Source: Plasticicumulans acidivorans (GTDB taxonomy: Bacteria; Pseudomonadota; Gammaproteobacteria; Competibacterales; Competibacteraceae). Taken from it: DNA of 64,000 nucleotides. Location: NCBI RefSeq assembly GCF_003182095.1, contig NZ_QGTJ01000012.1, forward strand, positions 1 through 64,000, in the 5' to 3' direction. How positions within the stretch are numbered: the first letter of the stretch is position 1; each line of letters starts with the position of its first letter. The position numbers and the translations under genes were made by a program. Of the stretch, positions 55,875 to 64,000 are shown piece by piece. The notes under the pieces are model-generated. The model was not told where the DNA came from. It made no database searches and was given only the letters and a program-made list of their open reading frames with translations.

Positions 55875-58800
55875 TCAACGCTCGATCGAGTAGATCAGAT
55901 CGCCGCCGGTCGCGCTGCCGGTGCTGCGGGTCTCGACCGACAGGGTTTTCGTCAGTTTGTAGCGCAGCAGGAAGGTCGCCGCCGGCTCGAACAGCCCGAC
56001 GCCGTAGCTGACGTAGAGATCGGGTGTCAGGTATTTGCCGAGCATCACCGAAGTGCCGGAAACCCCCTCGCCACCACTGTTTTCCAGCGACAGGCGGTCG
56101 AGGCCCAGCGCTTTGCCGATGCTGTCACCGATGCCGCTGGTTTGACCTGCGCCGAGCAGCGCCGCCGCCCGCATCAGCGCACCGGACTCCTCGGACTGCG
56201 GCGCGCGGCCGAACACCAGATACGACAGGATGCTGGCATCCGGCATCGACGGTTCCGAGAACAGCTTGAGCTGCGGCCGCTGTGCCGAGCCGCTGATGCG
56301 GGCGCCGGCGGTGACCTCGTCGATGGTGCGTGCCACGCGCAGATCGAGCACCGGGTTGTTCACCGGCCCGCCGGAGAACAGCAGGCGGCCGCGCTCGATG
56401 GTCAGGTCCTGGCCGTAGACGCGGTATTCGCCTTCTTCGACGTTGATGCTGCCGGTGGCGCGTGGTGCGAGCGGAGGCGTCTGTTCGACCAGGAGACTGC
56501 CGTCGAGGCGAGCCTTGAAGCCGGGAGTGACGACGCGGACGTCGTTGCCGAGGATCACCCGCAGGCGGGCTTCGATGGCCAGCGGCGTTGCATTCGCTTC
56601 CTCGCGCCCGCTGATGTGCACGTCGGCCGAGGCGCTGACGCCGCCGCTGCTCTTCGGCGGTGAGACCAGCGCCTGCGGTACGCGGAGTTCGCCGCCGATC
56701 TGCAATTTGCCATCGGCCAGATGTGCTTCGAGGTCCGGGCTGATGCGGGCCTGCAGCTCGTTGGAGCCGGCTGCCTGGAAGTCGTTGCCGCGCAGCGCCA
56801 GGCGCAGGCGTTGCCCAGCCGGTTGCCAGCCGCCGCTCAGGTTCAGCTGCCCGCCGCCGGAGCGCGCGCCGCCATCGAACAGCAGGCCGCCTTTACCATC
56901 ACCATTGGCGCTGAAATGCAGATCCTCGATCTTCAGACCGAGCCCGGGGACTTCGACGCCGGCATTCGTGAGAGCGGCACGGCCGCGCAGCGCCGGAGCG
57001 CGAACCGCGCCACCGAGCGTCAGGTCGGCATCGACGCGGCCCTGCGGCGCCGCGATCGCCGGCACCAGGGCCGACAGGATCGACAGCTGGGTGAAGCGCG
57101 CCTGTATGCGACCGCCGAGCTGGGCTGCGGCGTCGAGCGCCGACAGTCGCAGCTGCGCATCGAGGCCATCGCCGCTGCCGAAGCCGACGTGGGCTTTGAG
57201 GTTGGCCTGCTGGCCGTCGCTGCGGGCTTCGAGACGGGCATCAAGCGGCAGCTGCACCGGAGCGGCGCTCGCCTCGTAGCGCAGACGGCCGGGAGCCAGT
57301 CGTGCATCGACGCTGCCGCCGGCAAAGTTGCCGTTGGCAGCGAGGCGGGCCTCGGCATCCAGCGACGCGACCGATTCCACCAGCAGATCGGGCGGCAGGA
57401 CGGGCTTGAGGCGGGCAAGGGCGAAGTCGTTGAGTTTGAGTTTGACGGTGCCACCCGCCGCAGCACTCCACTGGCCCTCGCTGCACAGGCGTGCCGGGGC
57501 GCTGAGTAGGCACAGGCGTGCCAGTTCCGCGCTGTCGCGTCCGGCGCGCAGGGCGACGGCACTGGCCAGGCGCCAGTCGCCGAAGTCGGCGTTGTGCAAT
57601 TCCAGCCGCGTGATGCGTCCGCGCCAGTCCTGCGCCTCGATGCCACCGTTCAGCGCCAGAGCCAGCGTCAGCGGCTCGCCCTGCAGCGACAGCTCGGCGC
57701 GGTGGCTGGCCGCCGTGCCCTCACCATGCAGGCCCAAGGTGCTGAAGCGTTGTCCGCTCAGTTCCAGATCGGCGCCATCGAGCGCCAGCGTCGAGCGTTC
57801 GCGGCCGGCCGCGTCGACGTCGGCGTCGATGGTTAGCCGATCGAGATGGCCGCCGTTCCAGCCGAGCTGGGTGGCGCGGGTCTTCAGCGTCAACCGGGGC
57901 GTCGCGCGCGGGCCGTCGAGGCGGCCGCCGGCCTCGACATGGCCGCGCATGCCGGGCACGGTGCCGGCGAGCTCAGGGGCTTTCAGTGACCAGCCGAGAT
58001 CCCAGCGCTGCGCGAGCTTGCCACCGGCCTGCAACTGGATCTGCCCCCACTGCAGGCGCAGCTCGTCGAGGTCGAGGTTTTCACCGTCGAGCTTGACGCG
58101 GGCACCACCGTCGAGCTTCTGGCCGTTGAGGGTGCCGGCCAGGCGCTGCAGCGCGAGCGACAGCTGCGGCGTGCCATCGATGACGCGGCCCTCGGTGTCG
58201 AGTGCGAAGCCGATGCGCCCCGGCCACTCGGCGCGGAAGCGGCCGGGATCGAGGCGCTCGCCGCTGAGTTTGGCCTGCCACTGCACCTGTGGTGCCCACT
58301 GCGCGTCGGCCTGGCCGTCGATACGGCCATCGAGCAGCTCGCCGGCGAGTGTTTCCAGGTGCACGCCGCTGTCCGTACCCTGGCCGGCGAGTTGCCAGCG
58401 GCCGGCAGGAATGTCGGGGCCGCGGGCTTCGAGTTCGGCACTGAAGTGGTAATCCTGCGGCGTGCCGGTCGCCGACAGTTTGCCGCGCGGGCTTTCTATG
58501 GTCGCCGGCGCCTGCAGCGGCCAGGCGAGGTTCTGCCAGTCGCCCTGTGCCGAGAAGGCCTGCGTTGCCACCGTGAATTCGCCGGCGAGTGCCAGACGGA
58601 TGCGCTCGTCGGCGGAGCGGGCGCTCAGCGAATCAAGGCGGGCGTGCTCACTGTCGCCGCTGGCGCGCAGGGCCACCTGCAGCTTGCCGGCGCTGGCTTC
58701 GAGCAGCTCGGCGTCGAGTGTGGCGTGGTAATCCTGCAGGCTGCCGCTGAGGCTGAGCCGGCCCTGCGGGCTGGCGATCAGTGGCTCGGCATTCAGTGGC

Positions 58801-59801
58801 CAGGCCAGCGCGCGCCAGCGGGCGGACAGCTCGGTGCTTGGTTCGGTGAAATGCACATCGCCCTGAGCATCGAGCTGCAGCGGCGTGTCGCCGCGGCGCA
58901 GCTGCAGTTGCGCGATATGCGCCTTGCCGGTATCGCCTCGGGCATCGAGCGCGATGCTGAACGGCACATCACCCAGCTCTGGCAGCAGCGTCTGCAGGGC
59001 GGCACGGCTGCTCAGCTGTGCCTGCCAGCGGGCGCTGCCGAGGACATCGTCGAGCTGTGCGCTCAATGTGCTGTCGGCTGCGCCCCGGGTGCTTGCTTCG
59101 GCCTGCAGACGATCGAGATCGCCCTTGAGCTGCACGGTGGCATCGAGTGGCGCACCAAGCGGCGTGCTGCTGAGCCGGGCCTGCAGCGTCAGGTCGAGCG
59201 GCCAGCGGCCGGCGGGCTGCACGTGGCCCTTGAGGGCGGCGGTGAGTGCGTAGTCCGGCAGGTCGACGTCCAGCGTGGCGAGCTGCAGACCGTCGGCGCC
59301 GGCATTGGCGCTGAGGCGCGCCTGCTGTACGCGGATCGGGGCGGCGGCATGCGGTGTGATGCTGATGTCGTCGAGCGCCAGCTCACCGACTTCGAGCGCC
59401 AGCGGCAGGTGGATGTCGGGCAGACCGGGCGTGCCCGGTTCGCTGGTCGCGGGTTCCGACGCGGGAGCGGAGGGCGGCAGCGCGAGCTGCAGCCCTTGCA
59501 GCGCCAGGCGGTCGACGCGCAGCAGGCCGTGCAGCAACTGCCGCGGGCTCCAGTCGAGTTCGAAGCGCGCGAGCGCGGCGTGCAGCTCGCCGTCACGATA
59601 GTCGAGCTGATGAATGCGCAGGGCGCCGAGCAGGTGGCCGGAGACTTCGCCGACCTGCAGTGTGCCCGGCGCGTAGCGCTCGCCGAGGCGCACCAGCGTG
59701 CGCACGCCGGCTTCGCTGCCGAGCAGCCAGCCGGCGGTGGCCAGCAGCAGGAGCAGCGGGACCAGCACGGCGGCGAGCGCGATCAGCAGGCGGCGCTTCA
59801 C
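55875..59801 (-). CDS. tamB: Translocation and assembly module subunit TamB
   Basis: A 1308-residue inner-membrane-anchored protein with an N-terminal transmembrane helix (about 5-24), a very long repetitive beta-helix/AsmA-type groove region and a C-terminal DUF490 domain (NVEEGEYRVYGQDLTIERGR). It likely forms a bridge for lipids or autotransporters with TamA. The GTG start overlaps the tamA stop. Confidence 0.94.
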   Translation of the reverse strand: MKRRLLIALAAVLVPLLLLLATAGWLLGSEAGVRTLVRLGERYAPGTLQVGEVSGHLLGALRIHQLDYRDGELHAALARFELDWSPRQLLHGLLRVDRLALQGLQLALPPSAPASEPATSEPGTPGLPDIHLPLALEVGELALDDISITPHAAAPIRVQQARLSANAGADGLQLATLDVDLPDYALTAALKGHVQPAGRWPLDLTLQARLSSTPLGAPLDATVQLKGDLDRLQAEASTRGAADSTLSAQLDDVLGSARWQAQLSSRAALQTLLPELGDVPFSIALDARGDTGKAHIAQLQLRRGDTPLQLDAQGDVHFTEPSTELSARWRALAWPLNAEPLIASPQGRLSLSGSLQDYHATLDAELLEASAGKLQVALRASGDSEHARLDSLSARSADERIRLALAGEFTVATQAFSAQGDWQNLAWPLQAPATIESPRGKLSATGTPQDYHFSAELEARGPDIPAGRWQLAGQGTDSGVHLETLAGELLDGRIDGQADAQWAPQVQWQAKLSGERLDPGRFRAEWPGRIGFALDTEGRVIDGTPQLSLALQRLAGTLNGQKLDGGARVKLDGENLDLDELRLQWGQIQLQAGGKLAQRWDLGWSLKAPELAGTVPGMRGHVEAGGRLDGPRATPRLTLKTRATQLGWNGGHLDRLTIDADVDAAGRERSTLALDGADLELSGQRFSTLGLHGEGTAASHRAELSLQGEPLTLALALNGGIEAQDWRGRITRLELHNADFGDWRLASAVALRAGRDSAELARLCLLSAPARLCSEGQWSAAAGGTVKLKLNDFALARLKPVLPPDLLVESVASLDAEARLAANGNFAGGSVDARLAPGRLRYEASAAPVQLPLDARLEARSDGQQANLKAHVGFGSGDGLDAQLRLSALDAAAQLGGRIQARFTQLSILSALVPAIAAPQGRVDADLTLGGAVRAPALRGRAALTNAGVEVPGLGLKIEDLHFSANGDGKGGLLFDGGARSGGGQLNLSGGWQPAGQRLRLALRGNDFQAAGSNELQARISPDLEAHLADGKLQIGGELRVPQALVSPPKSSGGVSASADVHISGREEANATPLAIEARLRVILGNDVRVVTPGFKARLDGSLLVEQTPPLAPRATGSINVEEGEYRVYGQDLTIERGRLLFSGGPVNNPVLDLRVARTIDEVTAGARISGSAQRPQLKLFSEPSMPDASILSYLVFGRAPQSEESGALMRAAALLGAGQTSGIGDSIGKALGLDRLSLENSGGEGVSGTSVMLGKYLTPDLYVSYGVGLFEPAATFLLRYKLTKTLSVETRSTGSATGGDLIYSIER

Positions 59802-61558
59802 AGGTCGGGACCGAGCGTGAAGTGAATGCGGAAGGCGTCGCCCGGATCATCGAAGCCGTGGGCGAGGTCGAGGCGGATCGGGCCGATCGGCGAGGCCCAG
59901 CGCAGGCCGATACCGGCGCCGATCTTCAGGCTCATCGAGTCGTTGAAGGCGTCGCCGGCATCGACGAAGCTCGCCACGCTCCAGTCGCCGACCACGCGAT
60001 GTTCGTACTCGACGCTGCCGACGACGGTGTTCTTGCCGCCGATGACGTCGCCCTTGGCGTTGCGGGGACCGATCGATTCATAGGCGTAGCCACGCACGCT
60101 GTTGTCGCCGCCGGCGTAGAAGCGGATCGAGGTCGGCAGGCGTTCGAGGTCCGAGGTCCAGGTGGTGCCGGCATCGAGGCGGACCAGCAGCCGGGCGTCA
60201 TCGCCGAGCGGCTGGACACGCTTGGCGCCGGCGCTGAACTGCGCGAACGACAGATCGGAGAGCAGCGGCTCGGCAGCGCCGCGCAGCTTGAAGGTCAGGC
60301 GGTCGCCGCGTTTGACGTTGAGTTTGTCGTCGGCGTGCAGGCGCGTGAAGCTGAGCGAGGGGATCAGCAGGGCGACGGTTTCGGTATCGCCGTTGTCCTG
60401 GCGGAAGCGCTCGACCTGCTCGTCGAGCGCGACGATGCGCTGCCAGGCGCTGGTCAGCTGCACCTGCTTGCTGATGCCGATCACCGCCGTCTGCGACCAC
60501 TTGGTCGAGGAGTTTTCATAGTCGGCACCGGCGCGTATGGCCACCTGTTCGGTGCGCGGGTCGTTGCCGGGAATCACATATTCGGCCGACAGGGTTGACT
60601 TGATCGTCGAGACGCGCAGATCGCTGTTGATCTTGTGGCCGAGCGAGTTGACCCAGCGGTCCTGATAGCCGATGCGCCCGCGCGGGCCGGTGTCGGTGCC
60701 GTAACCGAGGCCGAAGTCGTAGCGCTTGCGCTTGCGCGGCTCCAGGCGCACGTCGATCGGCACCACGTCGCCATCGGCGCGATCGGGGCCGGCGTCGAGT
60801 TCGACGGTACTGAAGTAGTCGGCATCGTTGAGCGCTGACTGCAGGTCGATCAGCGCCGCGGCGTCATAGGGATCGCCCGGTTTGATGCGGTTGTAGCGGC
60901 GCAGCAGTGAATCCTTGAGGAAGTCCTGGCGAAAACTCAGTTCGCCGAAACGGTAGCGGCGGCCGCTGTCGAGATGGAAATGCACGTCGGCAGCGCCGGC
61001 GTCCGGGTCGACGATGACCTCGGCGCGCTCGATGCGCGCCTCGAAGTAGCCGCGCTCGGTGGCCAGGCCCTGCAGCGCACTTTTCAGGTCTTCCCAGGCG
61101 CTGTGCTCGAATACCGCGCCGGCGTGCAGCGCCTGACGGTCGAGCAGGGCGGCAAAGGGGGCGTCCTGCGCGGCCGCGCCGCTGATGACCACGTCGAAAT
61201 CACGCACCCGCACCGGCTGGCCGGCATCGATGCGGTAGACGGCGCGCCAGCCGCCGTCGTCACTGCGCTGGAGTTCGGCGTCGATCTGCGGGCTGTAGTA
61301 GCCGAACGGCTCCAGCGCGGCGTGGATCTCGGCCGTCGCCTGTGCGTGCAGCCAGTGCACGCGGGCGTCGGTCGGCAGCGGTTTGCCGACTGCTGATTCA
61401 ATGTCGAGGAAGGCCTCGACGTTGTGGCGCAGGCGCTCGTCGTCGAGGCCGTCGATTTCGACGACCACGCCCGGCGCGGCCTGCGCGGCGGCGCTGAACA
61501 TCAGCGCCGCCAGCAGCCAGCCGGACAGAGGCAGACGGGCGCTTGCGCCGACCCTCAC
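59798..61558 (-). CDS. tamA: Translocation and assembly module subunit TamA
   Basis: A 586-residue Omp85-family outer-membrane protein: signal peptide, three POTRA domains (about 30-260) and a 16-strand beta-barrel with the conserved VRGY loop motif (NSVRGYAYESIGPRNAKGDV). It works with TamB. GTG start overlapping the upstream gene's stop. Confidence 0.95.
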   Translation of the reverse strand: MRVGASARLPLSGWLLAALMFSAAAQAAPGVVVEIDGLDDERLRHNVEAFLDIESAVGKPLPTDARVHWLHAQATAEIHAALEPFGYYSPQIDAELQRSDDGGWRAVYRIDAGQPVRVRDFDVVISGAAAQDAPFAALLDRQALHAGAVFEHSAWEDLKSALQGLATERGYFEARIERAEVIVDPDAGAADVHFHLDSGRRYRFGELSFRQDFLKDSLLRRYNRIKPGDPYDAAALIDLQSALNDADYFSTVELDAGPDRADGDVVPIDVRLEPRKRKRYDFGLGYGTDTGPRGRIGYQDRWVNSLGHKINSDLRVSTIKSTLSAEYVIPGNDPRTEQVAIRAGADYENSSTKWSQTAVIGISKQVQLTSAWQRIVALDEQVERFRQDNGDTETVALLIPSLSFTRLHADDKLNVKRGDRLTFKLRGAAEPLLSDLSFAQFSAGAKRVQPLGDDARLLVRLDAGTTWTSDLERLPTSIRFYAGGDNSVRGYAYESIGPRNAKGDVIGGKNTVVGSVEYEHRVVGDWSVASFVDAGDAFNDSMSLKIGAGIGLRWASPIGPIRLDLAHGFDDPGDAFRIHFTLGPDL

Positions 61559-63132
61559 TCAGCGCCCTCGATGCGGGCACGCACGGCGGCGGTCAGGGCC
61601 TCGGCACTCAGTCCGCTGCCTTCCAGCGCCTGCTCACTGGCGGCCGGTGCGACGTAGTGCGCGAGCTGCTGTTCGAGCACGGCGAGGTCGGCTTCGGCAG
61701 CATCGTGACCACTGGCGTGACGGGCGGCGACGCGTTCGCGCAGCGTCTGCGGGTCGGCCGTGCAGGCGAGCAGCACGAAAGGCACGTTGCATTCCGCTGC
61801 CAGTTCCCGAAACGGCGTGCGCTGCCAGTCCTGCGGGAAGGTCGCGTCGACCAGCACCGGGTAGCCGAGGCCGAGCAGTCGCGCGGCGAGTTCGAGCATG
61901 CGCTCGTAGGTGAGGGTGCTGGCTTCGGCGGTATAGATGCCGCCGGCCACCGCCGAGTGGCTGTCATCGAGCGGGCCGAGGCCGAACAGACGCTTGCGCA
62001 CGACGTCGGAGCGCAGGCGGATCGCCGCGAAGGCTTCGAGCAGCACGCCGGTCAGCGTCGACTTGCCGGAGCCGGAGACACCGTGGGTGATCAGCAGGAA
62101 GGGCGGGCGTGGCGCGGTGAAACGCTGCGCCAGTGCCAGGTACTCGCGGGCTTCGGCGAGCAGCGCCGCGGCGGCCTGCGGCGAGTGGCCGGGTTGTGCC
62201 AGGCGGATGCCGGCGACCTTGGCGCGCACCATCGCGCGGTAGACCAGGTAGAACGGCAGCACTTCGAGCGCGTCGTAGTCGCCGCTGAACTCCAGCCAGA
62301 CATTGAGCAGGCGGTGCGCGTAGGCCGGGGCGCCGCGCTGTTCGAGATCCATCAGCACGAAAGCGAGGTCGGCGGTGACGTCGATCCAGCGGAAGGCATC
62401 GTTGAACTCGATGCAGTCGAAGATCGTGACCTCGTCGCCGGCGAGGATCATGTTGCCCAGGTGCAGGTCGCCGTGGCACTCGCGGATGCGGCCCTCGGCC
62501 TTGCGCCGGCGCAAGGCCGGCTGGATGCGTTCGAGTTCGGCGCGCGTCCAGGTTTCGAGGCGGTCGAGTGCCGCCTGATCCTGCGCAGCGGGCAGCAGTT
62601 CGCGGCTGTGGCGGAAGTTTTCGAGCGCCGGGTCGGCGGCGGACTGCGGTGTACCGAAGGCGGAGTCATCACCGGCAACGGCGATGCCGGCGTGGAACTG
62701 CGCCAGCCGGCGGCCGATGGCATCGATGTGGCGCGGCTGCAGGCGACCGTCGGCGAGGACACGGTCGAGCAGATCCTCCTGGCGGAAGCGGCGCATACGC
62801 ACCGCCCATTCAATGGCATCCTGTGCATCGCCGCCGATCTGCGGGTTTTCCGCACTGCCGCAGATCGGGATACAATCCAGATAAATGTCCGGCGCCAGAC
62901 GGCGGTTCAGTCGCACTTCCTCCTCGCAGAAGTACCGGCGGCGGGAGAGTTCGCTGAAGTCGAGAAAGCCCAGATTCAGCGGCTTCTTGATCTTGTAAGC
63001 GTACTCACCGGCGAGGAACACGTAGGAAATATGTGTTTCCAGCCGGTCCACGGTGGTGACCTGCGGATAGAGTCCGGGTGCCATCATGGCCGCAGCCAGT
63101 GTGTCGATGGGGGAGTTCGCTTGCGTTGTCAC
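61555..63132 (-). CDS. Bifunctional phosphotransferase-like/AAA ATPase protein
   Basis: A 525-residue protein of two parts: N-terminal aminoglycoside-phosphotransferase-like domain (ECHGDLHLGNMIL catalytic motif, IFDCIEFNDAFRWIDVTADL) and C-terminal P-loop kinase domain (THGVSGSGKSTLTG, about 345-358). Its substrate is unknown. The best start is GTG at 63132 by comparison with the family's usual N-terminus; ATG at 63087 is an alternative. Its stop overlaps the tamA start. Confidence 0.85.
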   Translation of the reverse strand: MTTQANSPIDTLAAAMMAPGLYPQVTTVDRLETHISYVFLAGEYAYKIKKPLNLGFLDFSELSRRRYFCEEEVRLNRRLAPDIYLDCIPICGSAENPQIGGDAQDAIEWAVRMRRFRQEDLLDRVLADGRLQPRHIDAIGRRLAQFHAGIAVAGDDSAFGTPQSAADPALENFRHSRELLPAAQDQAALDRLETWTRAELERIQPALRRRKAEGRIRECHGDLHLGNMILAGDEVTIFDCIEFNDAFRWIDVTADLAFVLMDLEQRGAPAYAHRLLNVWLEFSGDYDALEVLPFYLVYRAMVRAKVAGIRLAQPGHSPQAAAALLAEAREYLALAQRFTAPRPPFLLITHGVSGSGKSTLTGVLLEAFAAIRLRSDVVRKRLFGLGPLDDSHSAVAGGIYTAEASTLTYERMLELAARLLGLGYPVLVDATFPQDWQRTPFRELAAECNVPFVLLACTADPQTLRERVAARHASGHDAAEADLAVLEQQLAHYVAPAASEQALEGSGLSAEALTAAVRARIEGAE

Positions 63133-63234
63133 GCCTCTTTGTCCTTGGCCGAATGCAGGCGCACAGGATAGGCCAGCAGCCGTCCCCCAACCAACCGCCG
63201 CGTCCTGCGCGGTGGCGCTCGTTTCCTCTATCAG

Positions 63235-64000
63235 ATGGCCCGAACCCCTAAACGTCGTCCCCCCAAACGCCCCAGCTTCGTGCGCGGCATTTTTCACCTG
63301 ATCGGTCTCGTCCTGCTCGGCGGCGTCGTCATCGGTGCCGTGGCGCTGTACAGCTATGCGAGCCATCTCGATGGCGTCATCCGCACGCAGTTCGAGGGCA
63401 AGCGCTGGGCGCTGCCAGCGCGCGTCTACGCCAGTCCGCTCGAAGCCTTCGCCGGCATGAATCTCAAGCCCGGCCAGTTCGCAACCGAACTCAACGCCTT
63501 GCTCTACCGGGAAACCAGCGCCGATGAAGGCCCCGGTACCGTCGTGCGCCGCGGCGACAGCTTCGAGCTGACCACCCGCGGCTTCGCCTTCTGGGATGGC
63601 ACCGAGTCGCCGCGGCACCTGCGCGTGAGTTTCGACGGCAGCAAGCTGAGCAGCATCGAAGCCCTCGACGGCCAGCCGGCCCCCGGCCTGCTGCGTCTGG
63701 AGCCGATCGAGATCGCCGGTATTTATCCGGCCCATCACGAAGACCGCATCCTGGTGCGGCGCAGCGACCTGCCGCAGGGCCTGGTCGATGCGCTGACGGC
63801 GATCGAGGACCGTTCGTTCTTCGAGCATTTCGGCATCGACTTCAAGGGCGTGATCCGTGCCACGGTGGTCAACATGCGTGCCGGGCGCACCGTGCAGGGC
63901 GCGAGCACGCTGACCCAGCAGCTGGTGAAGAACTTCTTCCTCAGCAGCGAGCGCACCTTCAGCCGCAAGCTCAACGAAATGCTGATGGCGGTGCTGATCG
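63235..64000 (+). CDS. mrcB: Penicillin-binding protein 1B, N-terminal part
   Basis: The first 255 residues of a bifunctional class A PBP, running off the window. A basic cytosolic tail (MARTPKRRPPKRPSF), one transmembrane helix (about 20-44), a UB2H-like domain (about 65-165) and the start of the glycosyltransferase domain (AIEDRSFFEHFGIDFKGVIR and QGASTLTQQLVKNFFL). It polymerises glycan strands, and UB2H usually binds LpoB. It is divergent from the kinase gene. Confidence 0.93.
   Translation, partial: MARTPKRRPPKRPSFVRGIFHLIGLVLLGGVVIGAVALYSYASHLDGVIRTQFEGKRWALPARVYASPLEAFAGMNLKPGQFATELNALLYRETSADEGPGTVVRRGDSFELTTRGFAFWDGTESPRHLRVSFDGSKLSSIEALDGQPAPGLLRLEPIEIAGIYPAHHEDRILVRRSDLPQGLVDALTAIEDRSFFEHFGIDFKGVIRATVVNMRAGRTVQGASTLTQQLVKNFFLSSERTFSRKLNEMLMAVLI

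Noticed and set aside
58359..59825. 488-codon plus-strand frame opposite tamB
   Set aside because: Low-complexity Gln/Ala/Arg composition and no motif; tamB is the real gene.

Overview
The window is about 64 kb of GC-rich proteobacterial chromosome. A diazotrophic gammaproteobacterium fits best. It has a molybdenum nitrogenase cluster, PhoQ/PhoP-like and RodZ/PilW/BamB/Der gene sets, TamA/TamB, and the start of a PBP1b-type transglycosylase, a protein mostly found in Gammaproteobacteria. Family-level placement is a guess (Competibacteraceae/Plasticicumulans- or Chromatiales-like) and would need a search.

Layout: (1) 1-12,034, nif cluster on the plus strand: end of nifH, nifD, nifK, nifT, a 2[4Fe-4S] ferredoxin, a two-domain nifY/nafY-like gene and two unrecognised genes; then, behind its own sigma-54/NifA-type control region, nifE, nifN, nifX, an RseC-like membrane protein, the DUF269 and CCE_0567/DUF683 small proteins, fdxB and an unrecognised gene, closed by a strong terminator. 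Hairpins sit in successive spaces of the nifH-D-K-T-fdx segment. (2) about 12,035-24,040, a decaying mobile/defence island. On the minus strand lie mcrB, mcrC, a TOTE-type primase-helicase split by an amber codon, and a Fic gene broken by an amber, a deletion and a frameshift. Remnants of a Wadjet jetA, a TIR/deoxyribosyltransferase-like gene and a coiled-coil gene follow. The plus-strand mobility module is a DUF2924 gene, a serine recombinase and an HTH gene. The island ends beside tRNA-Ala(CGC). (3) 24,200-36,900, housekeeping: the AmmeMemoRadiSam trio, rlmJ, an sseA-like sulfurtransferase, an OmpA-type lipoprotein, an NRDE protein, tgt-yajC-secD-secF, suhB and trmJ. (4) 36,900-47,713: iscR, a cysteine desulfurase fused to a degenerate IscU-like domain, iscA, ndk, rlmN, pilW, rodZ, hisS, yfgM, bamB, der. 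(5) 47,700-64,000: PhoQ/PhoP-like two-component genes with a PepSY protein, DedA, HtrA protease, an HPr-rel-A type peptide-modification locus, yajQ, tamB, tamA, a kinase/ATPase and the 5' part of mrcB.

The nif genes together make the MoFe protein (NifDK), its reductase (NifH), the FeMo-cofactor scaffold (NifEN), cofactor carriers (NifX, NifY) and ferredoxins that supply electrons. nifB, nifV, nifU, nifS and nifA are not in the window. The most unusual loci are the desulfurase/IscU-like fusion that replaces iscS-iscU, the HPr-rel-A locus with a Tat-signal small protein as candidate substrate, and the amber-interrupted defence operon.
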